NCBI GenBank assembly: GCA_932521035.1
Contig: OW051495.1
Span: 744,001 to 808,000, forward strand
Direction of reading: 5' to 3'
Source of the DNA: Oscheius dolichura
Taxonomy: Eukaryota; Nematoda; Chromadorea; Rhabditida; Rhabditidae
Length of the DNA: 64,000 nt
The notes under the pieces are model-generated. The model had not been told where the DNA came from. It was given only the letters and a program-made list of their open reading frames with translations, and ran no database searches. Position 1 is the first letter of the stretch, and each line of letters starts with the position of its first letter. Both the position numbers and the translations under genes were made by a program. Of the stretch, positions 45,103 to 55,084 are shown piece by piece.

Positions 45103-48011
45103 ATGTTATCAGAACTTCCGAATAATTCAGGAGCTGGTCCTATCGTAAAGGTTAGTTCGATATTCGGGTCGATATTCGGCCTGCCGCGTGGTTTTCGGTC
45201 CATTGTAAACGGAGAGAGACAGGGGGGAGTACACGTGTCGAGAACGAGCGGGACTGAGGCAGCCGGGTGCCCGCATGCTTGTCTTTCTCACCCTCCTCGT
45301 TACTTTTTCTATTTGAATGGAAGAATAAGTAGAGTCAATTTGGACAGCGACAAGACAAGGGGACAAGACGAGACCGGGCCCCGCGAGAGAGCGACCGAAC
45401 GAGGCAGAGATAGTCCCGGTTTGATTAGCACCACAAATCAGTCACAAAACGGAACAGAATACGAGGCGGAAGTGCGCTCACTCGAGGGAAAAGACAACCT
45501 GGGAAGTAGTAGAACGTCTCGGAAAACTAAAGAGGCCTCTAATACTGGTTCTAATGTACCTCCCTCCCTTTATTGTATTTATCGAGTAAGATAAATATTG
45601 AGGCAAAGTTCAATAACAGTTCATCAGTCAGAATTCCTTTGACTAGTTTCTTTTTAAAAAATAGGAAACTATGAAGTAGTGAGGGAAAACTGGGCTAGAA
45701 TTCTATTGCGAAGAAATATTCCAGAGCAATAGCCACCGTTGTTTTCTTTCTTTTTTTTTGCTCAGTTTACACCGCGTGACAATGATTGTTGATACGATCA
45801 CATTTCCCGTTGCAAAGCTGTTGTTGTTGTAATCACCGGGGATAAATAAATGGCCGCTGTTTTTCATAAATACTATAAGCTAGCAGTAGAGAAATCGCCC
45901 TTCCAAGTGTATCCCATTTCACCTGTTCTAATTTATCTACCCTCGCTCCCCCCACCGGCGCTCTCATTAGCTAATTACATTTGTCGGTTCCGCTCCCACC
46001 CAACGGCGGCGGATAATTACTTCACATCACCTTTCCGGTAAAATTAACTCTGTACTTATTGATACTTCATATGAAAAACTATTATTTTGGGGCTATTTTT
46101 AGGACTTTTTGATACTATTTGACACGGTTTTTGGCTAGGTTGTTCTCGAACGATCTTTGAATGAGCGTTTTCTGGCTGCTTCTGAAAAGAGCTTGAGGGT
46201 GCAGAGAGGTGGAAAGGACAGAATTATTCAGCGGGAAAGAGTGAGAAGGAAAATGAGAGCTGCTACTTTTTGAGAGGAAAAATGCTAGAGAAGACTAACT
46301 ACCACCTTACAAGTTTTTCAGGGTGAAGCCTGCGTCGGCTGTGCCTCCACCTCTGCCATCCGAATCCACTACAACGCTCCCAGTTGTCATGGTTGTAAAG
46401 CCTTCTTCCGGTGAGTTTTCTCCCCAAACATCAACTTCTTTCCAGGAGGAGCGTCTTCGAAGGAAGGCAGTATGTCTGCTCCGGTGACAATGACTGCGAT
46501 ATTTCGAATGGTGAGTTTATTTTGTCCAAGGGACTTGTTGTTTGGGGAGTGTTCTACCCCCTACTACCTTGTTGGCCCTCTCTCCCCTTGTAGCGCTCTT
46601 TCTCTCCCCACCGCCCTCTAATTGCCGTTATCGGCTACCTGTGTCAATGTACACAAATAATAGAAGACGGGGGATGGGATCGGGCAGAAAAGGAGCACTC
46701 TTCACGTATTATTTCCAGAATCCCGTAATCGTTGCCGTGCCTGCCGGTTCCGAAAATGTCTAGAAGGTGGGATGAACCCGAAACATGTTCGGGAAGAGCG
46801 GAGCAAGGACAAAATGCAGCCACCGCCCCCGGTAGACGCGATGTCAGATCAGGAAGCCGTTGAAAGGAAGCCAGTCATAGGTAACATTCCCCTACTTATA
46901 TTCTTTTTGTCTTTTATACCGAAAGATCCGTTTCACAGCGATTTTTTTCAGTGGAAGAAAGCCAACTGACCCAATTTCTTGTCGGATTAGAGAGACAGAC
47001 AGAGATTTTAACCGATGAAGATGCCCGCTCACAGGAAATGTGCGAATGGAGCAGGGATGTCTCCCTCACATTTGGACTTCATAATCCCCAGCTAGTTATT
47101 CGACGATCCCCGGTAGGTACAGCCGCTTTCTTTTCTTTTTTATTAAGGTAAAACTCCTCCCCTTTTCAGGTGAATTGGGGCTGTCTTCGGATAATGAGCA
47201 CCTCCGATCTATACTGTCAATGGTACCGAGCCTTTGTCCTCCACGCAGATTGGGCCATGGGCATTCCGGACTTTCGTGTGCTCCCAATTCACGATCAGAC
47301 GGCCCTCTTCAAACAGAATTTTATGGCTTTTGGCTGGATAACCTACGTCTATCACAGCTATGCTCAAGGAATGGATGAAGTCGGTCTGCCGCTGGGAAAC
47401 GGCTCGTATATTCCGTACAGCGAGGAGGAGCAGAAAAGGACCATGGAATCCAAGTAAGTGGCAGCCTTTTCCTTCTATTAGAATTGTTTGAAATTCTTCC
47501 CTTCTAATATTTACATTTTTAGATGGGTGAATTCTTACGGAATCGTGGCCAGAAAGCTTCTCGAGTTGATAGCCAAGCCAATGAAAGAAATGCAGATGAC
47601 ATTCGAGGAGCATTGTTTAGTTAAAGCTATTTCCCTCTTCCAGAAAGGTCATCTTGTATTATTATTTATTTTTACAGTAACTATTCAGACTGTCCTCTCT
47701 CCGAAGCCGCCCATGCCGTCTGTAGTCGAACGACAGATCGGTTATTTGAAGCACTAGCCACCCATATTGAACATAAAAACCCACTGATGACTCCACATCA
47801 AAGAACTGCTCGAGCACTGAAATGTACCCTCCTACTGCCCAGTTTCAATGTATGTTTCGGTTCCAGGATCATAGGAATTTCTTATTTTCAGCATATCGGT
47901 CAAATTGAATCGGCCATGATCCATAATTTGACCAGTGTGGATATCTGCGAGCTCGGAGGAGTGCCCATGGAAATTTTGAACACCCATCGGCCTGGTAGCC
48001 GTCTTCGCTAG
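45103..48011 (+). CDS. Nuclear hormone receptor, nematode supplementary type
   Basis: Nine exons (45103-45150, 46322-46410, 46446-46510, 46719-46880, 46952-47112, 47170-47453, 47523-47647, 47689-47849, 47892-48011) give 404 aa. The DNA-binding domain has both C4 zinc fingers: CVGCASTSAIRIHYNAPSCH then GCKAFFRR (P-box CHGCK), and CSGDNDCDIS followed by RNRCRACRFRKCLEGGM. The C-terminal half reads as a ligand-binding domain (FALHADWA-like helix FVLHADWAMG, FEEHCLVKAI, TARALKCTLLL). The short first exon is followed by a 1.17-kb intron and joins in phase 0. Exon 8 starts at 47689 because the nearer acceptor gives a stop. Confidence 0.92.
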
Positions 48012-48958
48012 TCTCTGATTTGCATTTTTTACATATTGTTTTGTTTAACCAGCAAACTGTGATTCCCTTCATCCCCTCTTCAGATATACCCAGTTACAGA
48101 GCTTTATACAGTACATTTACCTATGAAAAAAATACTCTCCCCACCAATCAGAGAGACCTGTAGTCAAATGAAGATTTTTAAGCAACAATAAAGAGATGAA
48201 AGAATTTAGAGGACGGAATTAGGGGCATCCGCCTTTTTTGGGGGAAGGGAAGAACATGGCCTTCTGACTTTTCCTTTGTTAATTGTTCCTGGCATGATGG
48301 CTGGAAATATTCGAAAAAATTTGAAAGTCTCGAAATAAGGAGAGGTCTATTGACGGTTAAAGACAGTCCCATATATTTATGATATCACTCATTATGAATG
48401 CATTGTATTCCACCCTCCCTGCTAAACTTCCTGTATAAAAGGGGGTCATGAGACCCCGGCCACCCTCTTCCTTATTTTATGTTCTAATAAATTGCCTATA
48501 GTTCTTTTCCAACGGATAGGGATACAGTAATTTGCCTCCGTTCGGGATCACTTTGGGATTGAGGAACAAAATAGCAAATTTTGCCCGATTTTCAAAAAAA
48601 ACCCCAAATTACTGTAACCTTATCCGTTGGAAAAAGACTGTATATATTCTCCTCCTTTTCCTCTACAGCATAGCGAAGAGTCTATTGAACCTGTAGAGAA
48701 AAAAGAGCATCTCTAGGAGGAGACCCATCTGCCTGCCTATACTCTAAAAATATTAACCGCTAATCGTTTTAACATACAGTAACCCAGTCTCTCAAACTCA
48801 CACGCCTACAGCTCCCACTTCAATTGCTTGTTATTTGTTAACTTGTTAACTTGTTAACTTATTAACTTATTAACAATTAACTTGTTATTTGACCTAAAAA
48901 ATAGATCGTTTCGTTTATTTTTGACTAAAAACTTCATTCGGCAATAGAAGAAGCGCAG
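48012..48958. other. Intergenic region with foldback and TTAAC tandem repeats
   Basis: A foldback related to family C spans 48500-48645 (CTATAGTTCTTTTCCAACGG and CCGTTGGAAAAAGACTGTAT). TTGTTAAC-type units repeat in tandem at 48832-48888. No gene is seen. Confidence 0.6.
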
Positions 48959-50319
48959 ATGAAAGGTCGGTATCCTTTTTGTTCCCTAGTTGACAACTTT
49001 CGTTTCAGGACTAGTCAAGCCGGTTATTTCTCTGGTCGTAGTCGCCGTTCTTCTAATTTGTGTTGTGCTCTATGTTCCGGCTCAAAATGGCCAAAGCGTT
49101 CGTCCAATTTCGCTGCTCAAAAAGTGGAAAGATTGTATGCTAACAAACGCTGAAGAGTTCAAAGGAAAATACGAAGAAGTAAGCCACTCTATTATACAAA
49201 TCGAGAGCACCCCCCTATTGTTTCAGGCTTGGAACAACGGTTGGAAAAGAGTTATGAAGAAATGTGGACATCAGCTTCCACCTCGGTTGAATGTTACTGC
49301 TCTTCGAAATAATGATGAAACAAAATATCACATTCTACCCAAACTGGTGAGTATTTTGGTTGGAATTGGCCTAAGCCGCGTCTGTTCCAGAAATCGACGA
49401 GTACCATCGTAACTCTGGGGGTCGGCAGGGATATCGAGGCGGAGAAGCGTCTTCGTTCGGTACGCATTATTTAAAATATTTCCAGCTTTGAACCAAAACA
49501 GTCGAAAACGGTTCGGTTGACAGTCACAATTGGTCTCGCGTCTGTTTTGGTCAAATTTCGTGGACTCAACAGTTTCCCGTGGTGTTTTACATAGATACTT
49601 CTACCTTTTTTGGTGCAGATATCACAATTACGGGTTTTGTTAACAGAATCAACATCACTGACAATTTGTTGTATTCAACCCACTCGCTTTTTGAGTAAAG
49701 ACGACTACAGTAACCCCAGTTACGAATAGAATTGACCCTTCCGACTCTTAGAACCTCTAAAATGAGCTTTTCAGGTCCTTGGAAAAGATAATGTTGAATT
49801 TTTCGGCGCCGACCCTATTTACGATGAAAATGGTCAACTATACTCGGAAGTCGGGAAGTATTTCCCCTTTGCCGTGAGCGCCACGGCCGGCTTTTCGACC
49901 GCTTCAGTTTATATCAGTTGGGCCTCTTTATTTCCCTCTAATTGTCTTTTTCAGATGGTCTCTATGTGGATAAGCAGGTCGTCAACGTGGATCTGATCTA
50001 TTTCCTCACAAAAATCATCAATCGCAAATTCTACGACGCCATTTGGATGGATGCCGAACATGCCGAGTACGGTCTATTCCCTCATCTTCTGAAGGGCGGC
50101 CAGCTGGACCAGAACGGCGTCATCGTCTGCCAGTGGAACATGGAAATACACAATCCTGATCTGCCGAAGAAGAAGCTGACCCACGACTTTCTCTTCCAAA
50201 CTATCCGGGATCAGAGATATGGATTCAAACATCTGATCAATGTGGGCCATTATCGTCTCTTTTTGTTGAATTTGGAAGATGAACGCTGCTTGGAGAAGTA
50301 CATTCCCAAAGATTTTTAA
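48959..50319 (+). CDS. FkbM-type methyltransferase-like protein (Methyltransf_21, nematode)
   Basis: Six exons (48959-48965, 49009-49178, 49227-49346, 49391-49459, 49775-49916, 49955-50319) give 290 aa. An N-terminal signal anchor (VISLVVVAVLLICVVLYV) makes it a likely type II secretory-pathway protein. WKDCM, TIVTLGVGRDIEAEKRL, FFGADPI, LYSEVGKYFPFAVS, WMDAEHAEYGLF and CQWNMEIHNP follow the nematode FkbM-domain order, with the SAM-binding glycine loop and an acidic motif. Donor SAM and a sugar substrate are expected from the family but not proven. The first exon is only 7 nt; its ATG joins in phase 1. An AATAAAG signal follows at about 50349. Intron 4 contains a stray DUF1647 exon copy. Confidence 0.85.
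49573..49665 (+). pseudogene. Orphan DUF1647 exon copy inside the FkbM-type gene
   Basis: TTTCCCGTGGTGTTTTACAT and the following bases match exon 4 of the plus-strand DUF1647 gene almost exactly to INITDN. Upstream intron-like bases (TTTTGGTCAAATTTCG) also match DNA at 57.0 kb. It is in intron 4 and lacks a good donor. Confidence 0.82.
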
Positions 50320-50638
50320 TTCACCAATTTGAGTTTATTCCCTTGTTAATAAAGTTTTAATTATAACATGTTCAATTCTTTTTGCTGTTATACCCTCAAA
50401 ATTGGGTATCATAAGAGCATCGCGACGAGGCGTCTTGTCCCGAAATTTGGAAAATTTTGAGTCTCGCACACCCCTGACCAAACCTCAACTGAGATAAAAG
50501 GCACAATAAATACAAAAAACATTTCACATCACAACGAAAATTCATTTGGTGGCCGAATCATGTTGGTATGAACAGGCCGGCCGCTGGCAGAGTACGATCC
50601 TCCGGTGGCGGGGTACGACCTACCAACCGAGTTTATTA

Positions 50639-50710
50639 GGCAGTTGGGCAGTGAAATACACCTGGACAGAACGGGAAGTTAGAGACGGTGAGGCCGAAAT
50701 CATTTGTTAG
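50639..50710 (+). pseudogene. Remnant of a DUF1647 last exon
   Basis: Encodes KYTWTEREVRDGEAEIIC and TAG, aligned with the C-terminus at 59800-59869 (RYAWTDREQTMGD, EVIC). The following AATAAAGTTTTAT also matches. No upstream exons precede it. Confidence 0.78.
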
Positions 50711-50911
50711 AAGGTTATTAACAGATAATAAAGTTTTATCGGCATTTCCATTTGTTTGGTTTGGGTGATCGGATGACGCTCGTAGTGTGAATTTCTCAAG
50801 AAATATCCTTAATTTAAAGGGGTAGTAACGGACCCCCTGTTTGAGTGTTTGTGTCAGCGGTTCTGTTTTGTCGGAATACTTTGCACTGAAAAGGGGAAAT
50901 TGGCTGAAACC

Positions 50912-51213
50912 TGACTCATTCGATTCGGCTTTTTACGCTGATTCTGATGGTGTTTTCCTTTTTTTCTAAAAAGATCGATTTCACCCCCTTCTATTTTCCC
51001 CTGCTACAGTAACCCGCCGAGGTCCCTGGCCGATCTTTTAATCTCCTCTCCATTTTGGGAGGCCTACTGTAGTATTACTTTATTGGTGAATATTTACTGT
51101 GTTCCATCGAAGTTTTCCGGAAAATAGACAGATCAGATTCGCTGATTGGGAGAGATTCTCTTCAACCCGAGCCGCTTTTCAACAAGTCCACCTGTTTTAG
51201 AAAAGGGTCAATT
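50912..51213. repeat. Inverted duplication, arm 1
   Basis: GGTCCCTGGCCGATCTTTTA, CTCTCCATTTTGGGAGGCC and TCGAAGTTTTCCGGAAAATA all recur in reverse complement at 60068-60342. Similarity runs for about 280-300 bp. Confidence 0.85.
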
Positions 51214-52163
51214 TGAAGAACAGCCGTTTGCTATTTACACCCCGTTTTTGTCCAACTCTTCACTTTCGAAAACTTCATGATATTCTTTGAACATTTGTTA
51301 CTCAAAATTGTGACATTCGATTTTTTTTTCTTCTTTACGGCAATCAATTAGCCACTTTATGGGGACCATTTTGAGTTATCAACGAAAGAATATCATGGTA
51401 AAAAGTTATTTTGGGTCATTCCGTAACAAAATGCACTCATTTACGTTTTCTTTCGCATTTTGCTGTGTTTGATTTCCTCTTCATTTATAGTATTTCGGGG
51501 TCGATAAAACACGAGAAACGGTCAGAAATACATAAAAATGCATAAAAACGCCATTAGCATTTTTAGACCTTTAAGGTGTTGGCCTCGGCGAGCTGTGCTC
51601 CCTCTTCACTTACAATAACAAGATGAAATAAATTCCCTAGCATATCAAAAGGCCAAAGAAAAAATGAGAATCATAAACAATGAAACACCAATACTAAAAT
51701 GTATTTGTTGGCCGAAACTGGTCTCATGTTGGTAGGAGCTGGCCAGGAGGACAGGATCGGAAGCAGACGACGGGGAACGGTACGGCTCCTCGCTGGCAGG
51801 ATACGACCAGAGAGTAGTATAGTAAGGCGCTCCGCTGGCAGGATACGACTTTGGTGTCAAAATGATCCTCTCCTAATTCTCCAGAACCGTATTTGGTTTT
51901 CGATAGGAGTTTCCTATCACCCTGGCACACTACAGGTTGCTTTATGTTGACATTTCTTGACACTATGTGCTGTGGGGGCTCACTATGAAGATTTCATAGA
52001 ACGCTAGGGTGTTCTGTCCAAGGGGATGTGACCAGCAAAGTTGGCGATGTAGTTCAGTGTCCCCCGAACCAATCCAAAAGTCCCGACAAGGATATCTCCC
52101 GATTCAAGCACAGACTACCTTCTTCAAGTCAATTCCCATGAAACTTTATTATTATAAAAACAT

Positions 52164-53409
52164 TTATTGACAAATGATTTCCTTTTCTTCTGCATCGACG
52201 TTTCTCAGAGTCCAAGTGTAGTCGCCTGTCCACGGCGCCAGTAAACTCTTCGGATAGGGCAAAAGGATAAGGTTTATTGCTGACTGATCATATCTGAAAG
52301 AAAATGATTAACTGGTTCCGAATTAAAGCTTTACCGATGGCAATTTTTGTACGTATAAATATTATCCGTATGCCAGCTGCCACAGTCTAATTTGGCCTTT
52401 GGCGGAGCCATGCACGCGCTTTCCAGAGCACAGAGGACGAACCTAAAGATTTGTAAAGAGAATAAAGATAGCGAAACCATTTCATGGCCAAGTCCATGGT
52501 TGCCTTCGTCCTCACGTAGATCATCTTGCCTGATTGATGTTGTTTCGGATAGAGATCTCCTTGCGGGGCGAGCCAGTCAAATATTCCTGGATTAGTGGCC
52601 GCGTAGGTACTGTGAGTCGTCTGGTCGACCAGGTAGGCATGTGGCCCCTAAAAGCATGGGAATATAAGTCTATTTGGAAGAGGAGAAAGTACCTGATTGT
52701 CAGTGATGCTGATTCTGTTAACAAAGTCGCCAACTGTGGCATGTTTTGAGAAAAAGGTAGAAGTATCTATGTAAAACACCACAGGAAACTCTTGCAACGC
52801 TTGCTAAAAAAACCAAATTTTAATCTGAAAAGGGGGAAAGTACCGCAATTGCTATCGGCTTCCACCGGTAGGTGAATAGGTTACCGTCCACTCCAAAATG
52901 AACGAGATCCACATGACGGACGCCACCGACATTGCAGGCCTTCTAAAAACATAATTATTAACTCCTGTACGCCATCCAGAGATAGAGGGAAGGAAATGGA
53001 CAAACCTCGAAGAAAACCCTTGACGTGTTCTTCATTCCAATGTCATAAATGTATATTTTCCAATCGGGATGGTCCTTTGCAAGCCGAATAATGAGAGCGC
53101 GTCCTTCCGCGACGTGATTTTCAGAAATTGCCGCAATAAAAGTGACAGTAGGCAAAGGTTTAGACAAATCTACGAAGTCTTCTCTCTCTCCAATGAGTCC
53201 TAGAAGTACTGTATTGGTTGTATTACTGTAGGAATACCCAATTCAGCCAAATAAGGAGTATAGGACTCGTTGAACACTTTGGAAGAGTTGAAGAACCGGA
53301 ACGGCGGCTGCTTCTCTTCTTCTTTAGGCATAGAAGACTTCACCACCTCTAGTTCAATCACATTCATCATATTGCATAGGAAGCAATAGGAAAACAGTGT
53401 AATAGCAGC
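52164..53409 (-). CDS. DUF1647 family protein (single domain; 5' exon not resolved)
   Basis: Exons on the minus strand (53409-53238, 53199-53006, 52942-52844, 52803-52693, 52647-52478, 52442-52335, 52293-52164) give at least 327 aa. An N-terminal hydrophobic segment (ITLFSYCFLCNMM) suggests a signal anchor. The domain shows FIAAISENH, IRLAKDHPDWKIYIYDIGM, FTYRWKPIAIA and EFPVVFYIDTSTFF, the DUF1647 pattern of a Rossmann-like start and a D-x-S acidic motif. The biochemical role is unknown; a glycosyltransferase-like fold is my inference. Two exons that are separate in the plus-strand copies are joined at 52586/52587 here, an exact intron loss. The first exon, probably near 53500, could not be fixed. 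Confidence 0.82.
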
Positions 53410-54099
53410 CTGAAAGAAAATTCGTCAGCTGACCGGAATTTGACAAAAATGAAAGCGAGACCGTTTTTGACCGTCAACTGGGTGTGCCACGTTGCTCATA
53501 GGGAAATAGGCGTTATCCTGCTTTTCTCGCCGTGACGTCTAAGAATTTTAGATATTGTCCAGCTGGGAGACGACGACGGGCACCGTCGTATCCAAAAAAC
53601 TGGCTATCTCTTCGAAATTTTGAAGGCTCATTCTTCTGTACACCTCTCGACTTTGCGCTAGAAAAATGGCTGTTGTTTAGGGAATTTCAAATGCGAACAG
53701 TTGAAGACGCTTACAGAAGGCGTTCTACGCAATTGAATGACTCCGATTCCCCACTACTAACTCGTCGCACCGCGAAAAGCGTTATTCAAGGCAAAACAGC
53801 TTACCAAAAACACGACACGGCTCCTCTGCTTTCGTGCCAGGCGGCGACTTAATTTAGATGCAAGACGAGCCAACCACATCGCAAGAGAATAGAAGCGTCA
53901 AGAAGACCGTGCATAACCAGAGCTAACGGGATTTTGACCTTGCGACGAGTTTTCTACCTGTAGAATTTTTGTTGACAGGAGTGTAAGGAAAGGGGAAAGA
54001 AATCAAAGCCACCCCCGCCTCGGGGCTGGCTGTTTTCTTTTGTAGCCTCTAGCTCTAGACACCTTTTTTTCATTGAATCTTTATAAAAGTCAAATTTTC
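53410..54099. other. Spacer, no gene recognised
   Basis: Probably contains the unresolved first exon and promoter of the minus-strand DUF1647 gene. The 106-codon frame at 53532-53852 (+) has no recognisable signature. Confidence 0.45.
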
Positions 54100-54858
54100 C
54101 AGTACCATGGGCCAGAAGAAGCTCCATAGAAGATGCACCCGTTCTTGACGTTACAGGCCATTGCGATCTTCAGCATTCTGTCCTGTTCGTTTGGCGAGAG
54201 CTCGTTTGGTGTTACTGCTTGCGTTAGAATGTCGTATATTCCTCTGCAGAACGGATCCTTCTTTTGTTCCATCTTCAGATCGTGTGGCTTGACTTTCGTG
54301 GGCTCTCCTCCGTAGACGACTATCTCGTGAGCTTGCTGGGCTGCACTGAGAGCTAAACATCTGGGAAACTCGACCGTGTCGTCTATCTCCGGGGAGTCGT
54401 CAGCGAATCTGACCGTCGTCGGAGCTCTGGAAAGGCAATCGGCTACCACGTTGGACGTTCCTTTGATGTGGGGAATCGACACATCGTATCCCTGAAGTTC
54501 TACTACCCACCTTGCTAGATGATCGTGTGTCGTTTTCTGCTTCAATGTGCTTGTAGATGGTTGCCTTGAAGAACCGCAGGGCAGCGATGATGGCGGACAG
54601 CTCGATGTGTGTCGGTGCCCATTTCTGCTGAGAACTGGCTAGTGCTTTGCTGAAGTATCCGATCACGACCAAGTTCTTTGCGTTGTCTCCGTGTTCCATT
54701 GACTGAAATAGTGCCGCTGCCGTTCCACTTCCATCGGTGTGAAGAACGAAGTCCCGGTCATCTCTTGGATATCCGAGACATGGTCTCGATGTGATGATGT
54801 TCTTAATTCTATCGAAGGCTTCTTCTTGATCTGTTCCCCATTTGAACTGAGCCTGAGA
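54100..54858 (-). mobile_element. Truncated, frame-broken Ty3/gypsy retroelement fragment
   Basis: The minus strand encodes the end of reverse transcriptase and the RNase H region (FVLHTDGSGTAAALFQ, GYFSKALASSQQKW, ELSAIIAALRFFKATIY) and then ARWVVELQGYDV, a KGTSNVVADCLSRAP motif and a linker towards integrase. There is a break near 54545, where the frame changes and the expected TDH-type segment is missing. Both ends are truncated: no LTR, no main polymerase core and no integrase core. The 5' end abuts a copied FkbM exon. Confidence 0.85.
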
Positions 54859-54863
54859 ACTGA

Positions 54864-55084
54864 ACCAGAACGGCGTCGTCGTCTGCCAGTGGAACATGGA
54901 AATACACAATCCTGATCTGCCGAAGAAGAAGCTGACCCACGACTTTCTCTTCCAAACTATCCGGGATCAGAGATATGGATTCAAACATTTGATCAATGTG
55001 GGCCATTATCGTCTCTTTTTGTTGAATTTGGAAGATGAACGCTGCTTGGAGAAGTATGTTCGCGAGGATCTTTTTTTAATCTAA
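54864..55084 (+). pseudogene. Duplicated 3' end of the FkbM-type gene
   Basis: From ACCAGAACGGCGTC on, the sequence matches 50110-50300 at nearly every base (CQWNMEIHNP to DERCLEKY), then diverges into a different tail and TAA at 55082-55084. It starts mid-exon at the junction with the retroelement fragment, with no upstream exons. The high identity implies a recent copy. Confidence 0.85.

Larger units (their letters stand above)
50320..52163. other. Rearranged spacer with gene remnants
   Basis: Holds a DUF1647 last-exon remnant (50639-50710), one arm of an inverted duplication (50912-51213), and two minus-strand segments (about 50562-50630 and 51695-51860) that both encode SYPA-type short repeats (SYPASGAPYY; SYPATGGSYS) followed by a related HTN/HET tail. 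The last two could be 3' ends of a lost or unrecognised gene. No complete gene is visible. Confidence 0.55.

Noticed and set aside
45103..45594. A 163-codon frame at the start of the nuclear receptor
   Set aside because: Only the first 48 nt form the exon; the rest is intron after a GTTAG donor, with no receptor features.
48832..48888. CRISPR-like array
   Set aside because: Short AT-rich units without unique spacers in a spliced eukaryotic genome.
54100..54858. Endogenous retrovirus or active retrotransposon
   Set aside because: No LTRs, no envelope-like frame, both ends truncated and an internal frame break; only a Ty3/gypsy remnant.
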